Source: Tritrichomonas musculus (lineage: Eukaryota > Parabasalia > Tritrichomonadida > Tritrichomonadidae). Taken from it: a stretch of DNA of 64,000 nucleotides. Shown here piece by piece: positions 33,627-41,772 of this stretch. Under the pieces are notes generated by a model that saw nothing but the letters and a program-made list of their open reading frames with translations, did not search any database and was not told the DNA's origin. Location of the stretch: positions 372,001 to 436,000 of the forward strand of contig JAPFFF010000061.1 of NCBI GenBank assembly GCA_039105265.1. Reading direction: 5' to 3'. The position numbers were made by a program, and so were the translations under genes. Position 1 is the first letter of the stretch. Every line of letters begins with the position of its first letter.

Positions 33627-34715
33627 ATGACTTTCAAATCAATTGAAGATTTATATAATCGTTTTCCGTGGCGAACACCATCAAAATTTGTACCACTAGC
33701 GAAAAGATATGGATTTAATGAAAAGGAAGCAAGAGAATATTTGAAAAATAATATCATTCATGATGTAGTACCAGACAAACCAAAATATATGAACATCTAT
33801 TCAAAACATCCTGGAGGATATCAAATGGACACGTTCATTAATAATAGACGAAAGAATGAATTAAATTATTTGATGTTCATTAATATCAACACACGCAAAG
33901 CTTACAGTTATCCATTGGTTGGGAAGGGAGCAAAAACAATAATAGAAGCATTTAATAAATTCATAGATGATGTCAAAAATGTTTATTCAATAACGTCAGA
34001 CCAAGACCCAGCATATTTGTCAAATGAATTCTTGGATTACATTAAATCAAAGAACATTATTTATAGAACAACAGAAGATAATAATCATAATGTGTTGGGA
34101 ATAATAAATCGATTCATGAGAACAATTAGGGATATGATAGGTGAAAATAGATATATTGCTGAAGATGAAATGAAATCATTAATTGAAGCATATAATGAAA
34201 CACCACACAAATCATTGAACAATAGAGCACCAAATGATATAACAGAAAATGATGAAATGGAATATATTAAAAAAATGTCTAAAAATAATCCATATGATTA
34301 TAAGCCTGATGATAGAGTGAGAATAGTTAACATTGATGGTCCATCGTGGGCGAAGGCAAAAAGACGTTCACGTGTCAGCAAAGAAGCATATATTGTAGAT
34401 TCAAAAATAGGTAATCAATTTATGATTAAAGCTAAAGATAAATCAGTTGATAAATATCCTGGATATCAATTAGTGAAGACAGATAATAAAAATATCGCTG
34501 AGACATTGAAGGATGGTAAACGTGGAATTATAGACAAAATAACAGGCTACAATAAAAAATCGAATCAATATCAAGTCGTTTATGAAGGCGGCGTGAAAGA
34601 TAAAATAGCAGCGAGAAATTTGAGAGAAGGCAATCCAGCGATGTTGAGTCGAATGGAACGTGAATATTGGAGCAAACAACAAACGACACCACCGCAAATA
34701 TTAAAATGGTCTTAA
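33627..34715 (+). CDS. int: retroviral-type integrase, intact
   Basis: 362 aa. N-terminal helical domain (residues 1-50, FPWRTPSKFVPLAKRYGF) without a HHCC zinc site; catalytic core with D68 (GYQMDTF), D125 (TSDQDPAY) and NRFMRTIRDM where the third residue is N161. The D125-N161 distance of 35 intervening residues equals the DD35E spacing, so the usual Glu is Asn. A C-terminal SH3/chromo-like domain (about 245-360) holds DRVRIVN, YIVDSK.GNQFMIKAKDKS and GYQVVYEGG-type strands. In Polintons this enzyme inserts the element with 6-bp target duplications. Reading frame and domains are intact, but the altered catalytic residue makes activity uncertain. Confidence 0.9.
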   Translation: MTFKSIEDLYNRFPWRTPSKFVPLAKRYGFNEKEAREYLKNNIIHDVVPDKPKYMNIYSKHPGGYQMDTFINNRRKNELNYLMFININTRKAYSYPLVGKGAKTIIEAFNKFIDDVKNVYSITSDQDPAYLSNEFLDYIKSKNIIYRTTEDNNHNVLGIINRFMRTIRDMIGENRYIAEDEMKSLIEAYNETPHKSLNNRAPNDITENDEMEYIKKMSKNNPYDYKPDDRVRIVNIDGPSWAKAKRRSRVSKEAYIVDSKIGNQFMIKAKDKSVDKYPGYQLVKTDNKNIAETLKDGKRGIIDKITGYNKKSNQYQVVYEGGVKDKIAARNLREGNPAMLSRMEREYWSKQQTTPPQILKWS

Positions 34716-34840
34716 TTGTCGTTCATATATTTATTATATATTTTTGAAAATTTATTGATGACAAATCCAGTGATTTCAATATACATTTGAATGATAGCCA
34801 TTCGTTCTAAAAGCTTTAAATAATCTTCGAATGAAAACAT
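34712..34840 (-). CDS. possible 42-aa helical protein, antisense in the integrase-ATPase gap
   Basis: Starts MFSFEDYLKLLERM and continues with a hydrophobic helix (IEITGFVINKFS), ending NKYMNDN. It fills the only sizeable gap of block D and begins at ATAAATG as other genes here do. Its stop overlaps the integrase stop. No counterpart lies in block A. Could be a small membrane-associated virion protein or chance. Confidence 0.35.
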   Translation of the reverse strand: MFSFEDYLKLLERMAIIQMYIEITGFVINKFSKIYNKYMNDN

Positions 34841-34855
34841 TTATATATAAATAAA

Positions 34856-35707
34856 ATGAGCAGATTAATAAAACAAGTTGAATCACTAATTAAAACAACA
34901 TTGAAGAAAAATGAGAAAGAAATTGAAGGTGCATTGATTAAACCATTATCACCAGACTATCCATTTTCAACAAATGGTATATATTTTCTGATTGGCAAAC
35001 CAGGTAGTGGCAAAACATATTGGCTATGGAAACATATTATGATAACGGAAAAGCTATTTAAACATCCATATTATAATAAAATCATTTTTTGTTCAACTAG
35101 TGGTAAAGCTGATAAGACATCTGAAGTGTTGAGTAAAAATATTAAAACAAAAATCAATTATGTTAGTGAAGATGAATTGATGAATTATTTGAAGAAACAT
35201 ATCAAACGCAAAACGAAATATTATGCAATGGTGAAACATGTATTGTCTAAACTAAAAGAAACGTCAGAAGAGATGGCGCGATTAATAAACAAGCATTCAT
35301 TGTTTGATATTGAAGATAGAATAGCTTATATTTCAAACAAGCTTGTCAAATATAACACGACAGCTTATCCATATCATACATTGATTATACTTGATGATTG
35401 TGCTGGTAGTGATTTGTTGAAGAATGGAAATAGTGAATTCATAAGATTGTTAACAAAAACGAGACACTATAATTTGACATGTATAATGGCTTTTCAAACA
35501 TTGAGATTCGTTCATTTGAATGCAAAACGTATGGCAACTGATATTATTTGTTATAGTGGATTTAGCAAAGAAGACTTTTCATCATTATTGATGCAAACGA
35601 ATAATAATCTTGATGTTAAATCGACAGTTAATGAATATCTACAACATGACGACCCTCATGACAAATTTATAATGAATATCACAGCTGGTGAATATTATTT
35701 TGAATAA
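34856..35707 (+). CDS. A32-like genome-packaging ATPase, lineage 1, intact
   Basis: 283 aa, collinear with the block A ATPase. Walker A GKPGSGKT at residues 48-55, Walker B LIILDD at 177-182, then CAGSD and TKTRHYNLTCIMAFQT (sensor/arginine-finger-like). The last 15 residues NITAGEYYFE match NITANKYYFES. The enzyme is expected to drive DNA into the capsid using ATP. Residues around IIFCSTSGK are invariant between copies. The gene starts in ATAAAATG after the small antisense frame. Confidence 0.9.
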   Translation: MSRLIKQVESLIKTTLKKNEKEIEGALIKPLSPDYPFSTNGIYFLIGKPGSGKTYWLWKHIMITEKLFKHPYYNKIIFCSTSGKADKTSEVLSKNIKTKINYVSEDELMNYLKKHIKRKTKYYAMVKHVLSKLKETSEEMARLINKHSLFDIEDRIAYISNKLVKYNTTAYPYHTLIILDDCAGSDLLKNGNSEFIRLLTKTRHYNLTCIMAFQTLRFVHLNAKRMATDIICYSGFSKEDFSSLLMQTNNNLDVKSTVNEYLQHDDPHDKFIMNITAGEYYFE

Positions 35708-35730
35708 TGATTGATTTTATTAAATTATAA

Positions 35731-36132
35731 ATGGGATTATACAAAAACATCATTAAACCAGAAATCAAAAAGAGTTTGGGACATTATGGTCGTAAATTAT
35801 TTAATGTAGCTAATGTGGCATCAGTTGGTAGATTACGAGGTTTATATAATGCAGCTACTGATTTTATGGACAATCACAGTGGATTGATTGGCAAGGTTGC
35901 TGGACATATTGGTAAAAAATTCTTGAGTCAAAGCATGAGAGATAAAATATCAAATGCAGCAAATGAAGTCGTTGATGTATTACCAAATAGTAAACTGAAG
36001 GGAGCATTAATTAAAATCAGTAATGAGGCACATAATTATAAATATGATAAACCAGCAATAGATTATAGTGTAGGACGAAAGAAAGAAATGAAAAATAATA
36101 AATATCGAAAAGCTGTAGGATATGAAGGATAG
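35731..36132 (+). CDS. small amphipathic protein, minor virion component candidate (lineage 1)
   Basis: 133 aa. Basic N-terminus (YKNIIKPEIKKSLGHYGRKL), then Gly/Ala-rich helices (NVASVGRLRGLYNAATDFM, GLIGKVAGHIGKKFL, ISNAANEVVDVLPNSKLKGALIKI) and a Lys/Asn/Tyr tail. It occupies the same slot as the 241-aa protein of block A, between ATPase and the Pro/Glu-rich protein, though only the amphipathic style is shared. Composition and position suggest a membrane-active or DNA-condensing capsid protein like adenovirus pVI. The start has the ATAAATG context. Confidence 0.5.
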   Translation: MGLYKNIIKPEIKKSLGHYGRKLFNVANVASVGRLRGLYNAATDFMDNHSGLIGKVAGHIGKKFLSQSMRDKISNAANEVVDVLPNSKLKGALIKISNEAHNYKYDKPAIDYSVGRKKEMKNNKYRKAVGYEG

Positions 36133-36192
36133 TGATTCTTGATGATTTTTTCTGTTTTTCTTTGCTTAAAACTGTTTTTTGTTGATATTTAA

Positions 36193-36684
36193 ATGTCCAA
36201 ACAAATTAGAGGCAGTAAACGATTGGCTATTATTCAACGATGGCTACAAGGTCATGATGATGAAAATTATGAAGTGCTACCAACGAGAACTGAAGGAAAA
36301 TACATCGTCAGGGAACGTAAGAAACCAGTTATTGAATCAAATGATGATGAGCCAACAAATGATTCAAACAATGAAGCAACTGATGATGAATCAGATGATG
36401 AACAAACAAAACCAACACGTCATCGAAGAACTAAAACAAATGACCCAACTATTAATTATGAGATATTAGATGAATTAAAACGATTAGGTGAAGAGATGAA
36501 AATAAATCGTCAACGTAAAGAACAGAAGCAATTAATGAAAGAGGTCTTTCGAAAACAAATGAACAAACAATATCAACAACCATCAATATCATATAATGAT
36601 TATTCAAATGAAAACAATATTAATGAAAACATTGAAGCAACTATACCTCGTCGACGAAATAATATATTTGCGGATATGGCTTGA
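36193..36684 (+). CDS. charged virion-type protein with conserved C-terminal RRRNNIF(A/S)DM
   Basis: 163 aa, homologue of the 207-aa protein of block A. Conserved N-terminus (GSKRLAIIQRWLQGHDDENYEVLPTRTEGKYIV), variable Asp/Glu/Asn linker (about 48-80), conserved helix (DPTINYEILDELKRLGEEMK, KEQKQLMKEVFRKQMNKQ) and terminal PRRRNNIFADMA. The linker is Pro-rich in A but Asp/Asn-rich here, so it is conserved only as a spacer. Probably a scaffold or internal capsid protein. Confidence 0.6.
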   Translation: MSKQIRGSKRLAIIQRWLQGHDDENYEVLPTRTEGKYIVRERKKPVIESNDDEPTNDSNNEATDDESDDEQTKPTRHRRTKTNDPTINYEILDELKRLGEEMKINRQRKEQKQLMKEVFRKQMNKQYQQPSISYNDYSNENNINENIEATIPRRRNNIFADMA

Positions 36685-36724
36685 TGAATGAGTTAAATAA
36701 TGTTTTTTTTATTTTTGATACAAA

Positions 36725-38347
36725 ATGATTAATAACGAAGCATATTTGAAAACAAGCGCCGAAGTATGTACACAAATTGCATCATATTTTGATATCGTTG
36801 ATAATTGTATTGCTATGAGTGATACAAATAAACAATACACAATTAATCCTCAAACATCATATTCACCATCACCACACATTCCACAAGGAAGCTATACATC
36901 AGTTATCATATCACCAAATACAAACAACACAGCTGATATATATAATAGATTTATCAAAGCTGATATGCAAGTTAATATTGGAATGAAAGGTTTAGGATTA
37001 GGATATTTAACATCTGGAGAATATAAATTTGACCGTGTGTGGTTTGGCTTCAAAGATGCACGAGACGCTATTGAAAAATATGAAATTGTAGCTAATGGTA
37101 TCACAATTTATACACAAAACTTTGGATGTGAAGAATCATTTTTAACATCATGTTGTGCTAATGAAACAACAAAACGAGCTGATGTATATTCGAAGAGTAG
37201 ACACAAAGATATATGGAATATTAGTGGATGTAATAGATGTGGATTCACATTTCCTTGGGGAGCAGATTCACCAGGAACAGCAGAAGTACCAAAACATGGT
37301 CCAACAGAAACTGGACCACAAACAATTCATTTGAAAATAGATTTGAGACGATTTTTACCACTATCGAATATAAAATATCTACCAGCATTTGCAGGAAAAA
37401 TTGAATTGCGTTTATTCTTCTCATGCGCTGGTATGGTTTGCTGTCCAGTAGGTCCAGATATAAAATTGAGAAATAGTTTAAATAAATTTGTTAAATATGA
37501 TTTATCTGATATCACAACAGAATTTGTACCACTTGGTGAAAAAGTTAAAGTATGGTCATCAATTACAACAAAAGATAACGTCAATACTGTCAAATGGGAT
37601 GAACGAATATTTTATGTCAATAGTTATGAAACAACTGATTGTCAATCTATTGTACCATGTTTTGGTATTGATACTAGAATTTATAATTCATTGGTCCAAA
37701 GATATAGCGACCCATCACATCCATTAACATTTCCAACACAAACAATTTCAGTATATACAACAACAAATAAACTAACACAAACGATAGACAAATCAACAAT
37801 TACAATCACTCCACGTTTCGTTGATTCAATCTTTTGTCTGTTTCCACTCAAGCATACACATAAAACTGTTTTCAAAAATCCATTGTTTACAAGCTTTCAA
37901 TTGAGCTGTGGGTCATATGGAAACATACCAGCAAAACCATTTGGAACTGATGGCGACAGTCCTGAGTTTATCGAATATTGTCAGAATGCAATGAATATGA
38001 ATGGTGAACAGTCAGGATTTAACAAAGAAGTTATCGCATCATTAATAAACACAAGACGATATCATGATAATGCTGGAAATTATAGTAATGACAAAACATC
38101 ATTTTTCATAGCTATTCCAACAGAAACTGATAACACATATCAGCAAGGTTTAACATCATTATCACCAATCAATTTCGAAATTAATGTTGCACAGAAGAAA
38201 GACAATGATGATGATTATGCTAATATTGTTGATTGTGCTCCGTTGTTATGTTTATTATATGATTCATCAATTTCAATATTGGTTCAGCCAAATGGTATGC
38301 CACCAATGGTTAGAATTGGTACATACGATATCACAACTCCTGAGTAA
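36725..38347 (+). CDS. major capsid protein candidate, lineage 1
   Basis: 540 aa, collinear with the block A protein over its length. Invariant blocks include TQIASYFDIVDNCIA.SDTNKQYTI, VWFGFKDARDA.EKYEIVANGI, CEESFLT.CCANETTKRAD, HLKIDLRRFLPLSNIKYLPAF and ETDNTYQQGLTSLSPINFEI. Differences cluster in loops (residues about 95-110 and 160-200), as expected for a capsid surface. TTTATTTTTG lies 20 bp upstream of the start. It is intact, so block D retains a complete capsid set apart from the one-base defect in the minor protein. Confidence 0.75.
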   Translation: MINNEAYLKTSAEVCTQIASYFDIVDNCIAMSDTNKQYTINPQTSYSPSPHIPQGSYTSVIISPNTNNTADIYNRFIKADMQVNIGMKGLGLGYLTSGEYKFDRVWFGFKDARDAIEKYEIVANGITIYTQNFGCEESFLTSCCANETTKRADVYSKSRHKDIWNISGCNRCGFTFPWGADSPGTAEVPKHGPTETGPQTIHLKIDLRRFLPLSNIKYLPAFAGKIELRLFFSCAGMVCCPVGPDIKLRNSLNKFVKYDLSDITTEFVPLGEKVKVWSSITTKDNVNTVKWDERIFYVNSYETTDCQSIVPCFGIDTRIYNSLVQRYSDPSHPLTFPTQTISVYTTTNKLTQTIDKSTITITPRFVDSIFCLFPLKHTHKTVFKNPLFTSFQLSCGSYGNIPAKPFGTDGDSPEFIEYCQNAMNMNGEQSGFNKEVIASLINTRRYHDNAGNYSNDKTSFFIAIPTETDNTYQQGLTSLSPINFEINVAQKKDNDDDYANIVDCAPLLCLLYDSSISILVQPNGMPPMVRIGTYDITTPE

Positions 38348-38392
38348 ATGAATAATCAATAATGAATCATGTTATTATTTATTTTTGTTTAA

Positions 38393-38725
38393 ATGAGTCA
38401 AACGAATAAATATAAATCAGCTAATAGCGTTATTATTGGAGCTGAAGGTACAATGTATAATGAAAACACACAAACGATTAAAAATGTTTCAAAATTAGAT
38501 TGTGGTTTATTTGCTAACGATAACACATATGCAATCACATTCAATCCATATTTGAATCAACCAGATTATAAAATTATTCCTGAAGAACATAAGAAATTAG
38601 AGAAGACACGACAACATATAACAAAACCATTGAATGAACCACCAACCATAATCACAGATAATGGAAAGTTCATAAGGAAAACACATCTACCACCAACACA
38701 ATTCAAACCAAAATATCAAAAGTGA
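38393..38725 (+). CDS. conserved Polinton protein, 110 aa
   Basis: Homologue of 6751-7179. Shares KYKSANSVIIGAEG, then N.NTYAITFNPY, a HITKPLNEPPTIITD block and a Pro-rich end. Short, without enzyme motifs, probably a capsid cement or peripheral protein. A T-rich TTTATTTTTGTTTAAATG stretch runs into the start codon. Between it and the next gene lie about 95 bp with no feature I can name. Confidence 0.6.
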   Translation: MSQTNKYKSANSVIIGAEGTMYNENTQTIKNVSKLDCGLFANDNTYAITFNPYLNQPDYKIIPEEHKKLEKTRQHITKPLNEPPTIITDNGKFIRKTHLPPTQFKPKYQK

Positions 38726-38821
38726 GAGAATAAAAATATGATTCAAGGAACATGTAGCGAAGTATTTAATACAAACATTATTTATTAAACTGATTACACT
38801 GATTTTTATTTTTAATTCAAA

Positions 38822-39352
38822 ATGATTAAGAAGCGAACAAATACAGCTGGTATTCAAGCTAACGTTTCATTAGAACCAACATCAGCGGCTCAATCAAATA
38901 ATAATATCAATAATAATATTATCATTAATAAACGAGATGATGGAAAAGAAGATATTGTAATCACAAGAGATTTGACATTTGATGATAAACCACAAGATGA
39001 AACATTGACTGATTATAAATTAACGATTTTAGAAACGTTTGCTCAAATATTATTGAACCAAGACAAAGCATTATTAGCTAATCTCATTTCTAAAAATACA
39101 ATCATTGTTCCTGCAACATCATTACAACAAATAATCAAATCAATAACGAAAGCGGAGTCAGTTGATATATTTTATGATGAAGACATTCATTGCTGTGCTA
39201 CAAAATCAAATCCAATTCGAAAAATAGAATCAATTAAAATCGTCAATGAAAATGGTGAAGTATGTACAGATTTCAAACAGACATATAACAAAGAGTTCAA
39301 TGATTTAACAAATAATTATCATGTATGTCTCAAATATGTCATCAATGGATAA
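38822..39352 (+). CDS. conserved Polinton protein, 176 aa
   Basis: Homologue of 6199-6726. MIKKRTN, an Asn-rich stretch, NKRDDGKEDIVITRDL, LLNQDKALLANLISKNTIIV, CC.TKSNPIRKIESIKIVNENGEVCTDFKQ and a hydrophobic end CLKYVING are shared. The region around the CC pair is among the best-conserved small-protein sequences between A and D. Function unknown; the likely role is structural or assembly. Confidence 0.65.
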   Translation: MIKKRTNTAGIQANVSLEPTSAAQSNNNINNNIIINKRDDGKEDIVITRDLTFDDKPQDETLTDYKLTILETFAQILLNQDKALLANLISKNTIIVPATSLQQIIKSITKAESVDIFYDEDIHCCATKSNPIRKIESIKIVNENGEVCTDFKQTYNKEFNDLTNNYHVCLKYVING

Positions 39353-39480
39353 AACAAAATTTTTTTAATTTGTAGATGAGACAAAATTGAACATCAATTG
39401 GAATCCATAGCTAATGTTATAAAATATGCATTCTAACATTGATTGTTTTCTTTTGTCTTTTATTTTTATCACGTTATAAA

Positions 39481-39939
39481 ATGGAAGCAAACAGAGTCTA
39501 TCAATCAATAAACAAATTCATTGATTTCATTCATTCAAAATATAATCAAGTTGTCGAAGTTAATTGTTTTTTCGAATGTGATGATGCATTTAAAAATCAA
39601 TTTGAACAAATTTGTGTGAAGGTTTTATTTATTAAAATCATTGATGAATCACGAAAGATTATTTATTTGAATTTGAAGCAAATTGAAAAACTATTTGATG
39701 GTGAATTGATTGTTAACTTTCCACAAAACAACAAACGCAAATTGTCAAAACGAAATGGTTTGATGTATGTATTGGTTATTGATGCAAAACCACGAACGAT
39801 AACAAAAGATGAAGAGACATTTAAATATTATCTTTCATATACGACTGAATGTAATAACAAAAAGAATGTCGAGAAGATAAGAAAACAAACAATGACTGAA
39901 TATAGAGAAGACGATATCGATGAATCAGCCTTCAATTAA
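39481..39939 (+). CDS. conserved Polinton protein, about 152 aa
   Basis: Start set at 39481 (TTATAAAATGGAAGC), matching the start chosen for its block A homologue; an upstream in-frame Met at 39439 would add a hydrophobic leader. VYQSINKFIDF, VNCFFECDD, KVLFIKI and NNKRKLSKR correspond to parts of the block A protein at 7210-7662. Strand-helix alternation suggests a small alpha/beta fold. Function unknown; TTTATTTTTATCACG upstream resembles the tract before the block A GIY-YIG gene. Confidence 0.5.
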   Translation: MEANRVYQSINKFIDFIHSKYNQVVEVNCFFECDDAFKNQFEQICVKVLFIKIIDESRKIIYLNLKQIEKLFDGELIVNFPQNNKRKLSKRNGLMYVLVIDAKPRTITKDEETFKYYLSYTTECNNKKNVEKIRKQTMTEYREDDIDESAFN

Positions 39940-39978
39940 AAATCATCATAAAACGTCAAATTTATTTTTGTTTAAACA

Positions 39979-41772
39979 ATGACATTAGATAACGAAAAAT
40001 TTATATCAAAATTGAAGAAAAGTGAAATTTTATTATTACCTGGATTTGATGCAAGTGATAAAAAAACAAAGCTAGCAGATTTGAAAATGAAATTACATAA
40101 TAACGTTCATTATTCATTGAAAAAAACAGGAGCTCGTGTGAAAGATTATATAGATGCTTACAATAGACGTGATGAAATAAAACAACAACAAATCGAAAGC
40201 ACTAAAAAAATATCAATCAACAAAAAATTTGAACGTGGTGTATATCAGGAAATAAATAAAATCAAAGTACAAGCAAGGAAGGTATATGATAAGTTTGAAC
40301 ATAATGACGAGGAAGTTATTGAATACCGAAATAACGAAGATATACAAAAATTATTAAAATCTGGAGAAATCATTGATGATGTATATATTAATTTAAACAA
40401 AGAGTATGATACAATAGAACAATCGAATAGAATAACGAAGAAAACAGAAGATGAATATATAAAATTGTTCAAAAATAAATTTGGTTTCAAACCTAAAGTT
40501 TGTGATATTTTCTATCTTGCCAATCAAAAAACAGAGTCAGTATTGAAGGATGCTAGAGTTGATATACAAAGAATTTTAAAATATCTGAATGCAGACACTG
40601 TACCAAAGACAGTTAAACCAAAGATAGATAAATTAAAAACAGAGTTATTGAATGCACCAGATGATGAAAAGGAAGAATTAAAAAATGAAGAGGAGGATGA
40701 AATAGATGATGAATTTTTTGAAGCAGCTCGCAAACGAGGACAACAACAAGTTGAGGAAACGATTAAAAATATCAAAGCATCACATTATGACAAAACAACT
40801 AAATCACAACCATCAGAACCAGTGAAATCAAAAGCTAAACCAAATGTTGTCAAGACATCACAAATTAAAACAGCTAAACCTAAAAATGAACCCAAGCCAA
40901 AAGATGAAAGAGAACGTAAACCAATACAAAAGAAAACAATTCCAAATTTCATAGGTCCAGAAAATGAAGATACAATGGCAATTGATTGGTGGGAAACTTT
41001 AGACAAAGACCCATTTAAACATCGAGAATATGATTTAAATTTTGAAATTGATGAAATTAAACAAGAGGCATATTATGAAGCTGATGGTAATAAAATTCGT
41101 AATAATGTTCAATATATTTTGAATCGTGATAAATTAACAAAATTGTTAGCTAGTGATAAATGGCGTAAATCATTTGCCAAAATATATGTTGAAAAATTCA
41201 AGGAACAATTTGAGATTGAACCATTATATATTTCATATATCACAAGCGATAATTCAGAGGGTATTAATAATGCAGATATTAATAATATCAATAAATATAA
41301 AAATGGCGAACAATATAAAAAACCACAACAACCAGAGAAACCAAAAGTTGTCAAAACAACTAAACCAAAAGCTGAACCCAAACCAAAAGTTGTCAAGGCA
41401 TCACAAATCAAAACAGCTAAATCCGAAAGACAAAAAATAATTGATGAAATTGTAAATGTTAGAAATGAAGCAAAAACAAAAACTGATAAATCATATGGTG
41501 ATGATTTTGATGAATCTGTCAGACATAGCAAAAGATATAAAACATTAATGAAAGACAATTATATATCATTGTTCAAAAATAAATTTGGTATCAAGCCATC
41601 TAAATTCAAACATCTTGAAACTGATGAAATAGATTTCGATGATGATATTGATGAAATTATAGAACACAAATCAAAACCAACGAAAACTAAAACAACAAAA
41701 CCAAAAGTTGCCAAGACATCAAAACCAAAACCAATTGATGATGATTCAGATGAACCAACCTCGTATGAATGA
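39979..41772 (+). CDS. large Lys/Glu-rich repeat protein, 597 aa
   Basis: Not recognised. Residues 1-240 are helical and charged. A (D/N)xYI.LFKNKFG(F/I)KP motif occurs at about 160-175 and again at about 525-540, and a weaker FAKIYVEKFKEQFEIEP lies between. Two Lys/Pro linkers (about 270-310 and 450-485) contain KPKVVKTSQIKTAK-type repeats. The last 30 residues are a Lys/Thr then Asp-rich tail. The repeated FKNKFG unit within disordered linkers suggests multivalent binding, for example to DNA or capsid protein. No homologue in block A; it could have been captured or lost there. It ends at the junction with block E. Confidence 0.55.
   Translation: MTLDNEKFISKLKKSEILLLPGFDASDKKTKLADLKMKLHNNVHYSLKKTGARVKDYIDAYNRRDEIKQQQIESTKKISINKKFERGVYQEINKIKVQARKVYDKFEHNDEEVIEYRNNEDIQKLLKSGEIIDDVYINLNKEYDTIEQSNRITKKTEDEYIKLFKNKFGFKPKVCDIFYLANQKTESVLKDARVDIQRILKYLNADTVPKTVKPKIDKLKTELLNAPDDEKEELKNEEEDEIDDEFFEAARKRGQQQVEETIKNIKASHYDKTTKSQPSEPVKSKAKPNVVKTSQIKTAKPKNEPKPKDERERKPIQKKTIPNFIGPENEDTMAIDWWETLDKDPFKHREYDLNFEIDEIKQEAYYEADGNKIRNNVQYILNRDKLTKLLASDKWRKSFAKIYVEKFKEQFEIEPLYISYITSDNSEGINNADINNINKYKNGEQYKKPQQPEKPKVVKTTKPKAEPKPKVVKASQIKTAKSERQKIIDEIVNVRNEAKTKTDKSYGDDFDESVRHSKRYKTLMKDNYISLFKNKFGIKPSKFKHLETDEIDFDDDIDEIIEHKSKPTKTKTTKPKVAKTSKPKPIDDDSDEPTSYE

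Larger units (their letters stand above)
32610..41772 (+). mobile_element. Polinton/Maverick-type element D, truncated
   Basis: Ten genes on one strand follow the same order as block A: minor capsid, integrase, ATPase, amphipathic protein, 163-aa protein, MCP, 110-aa, 176-aa and 166-aa proteins. A 597-aa protein follows that A lacks. HNH nuclease, GIY-YIG genes and polymerase of A have no counterpart, so the right part is missing. Both edges join DNA with different codon use (about 32.4 and 41.76 kb). No terminal inverted repeat was recognised. Confidence 0.75.
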
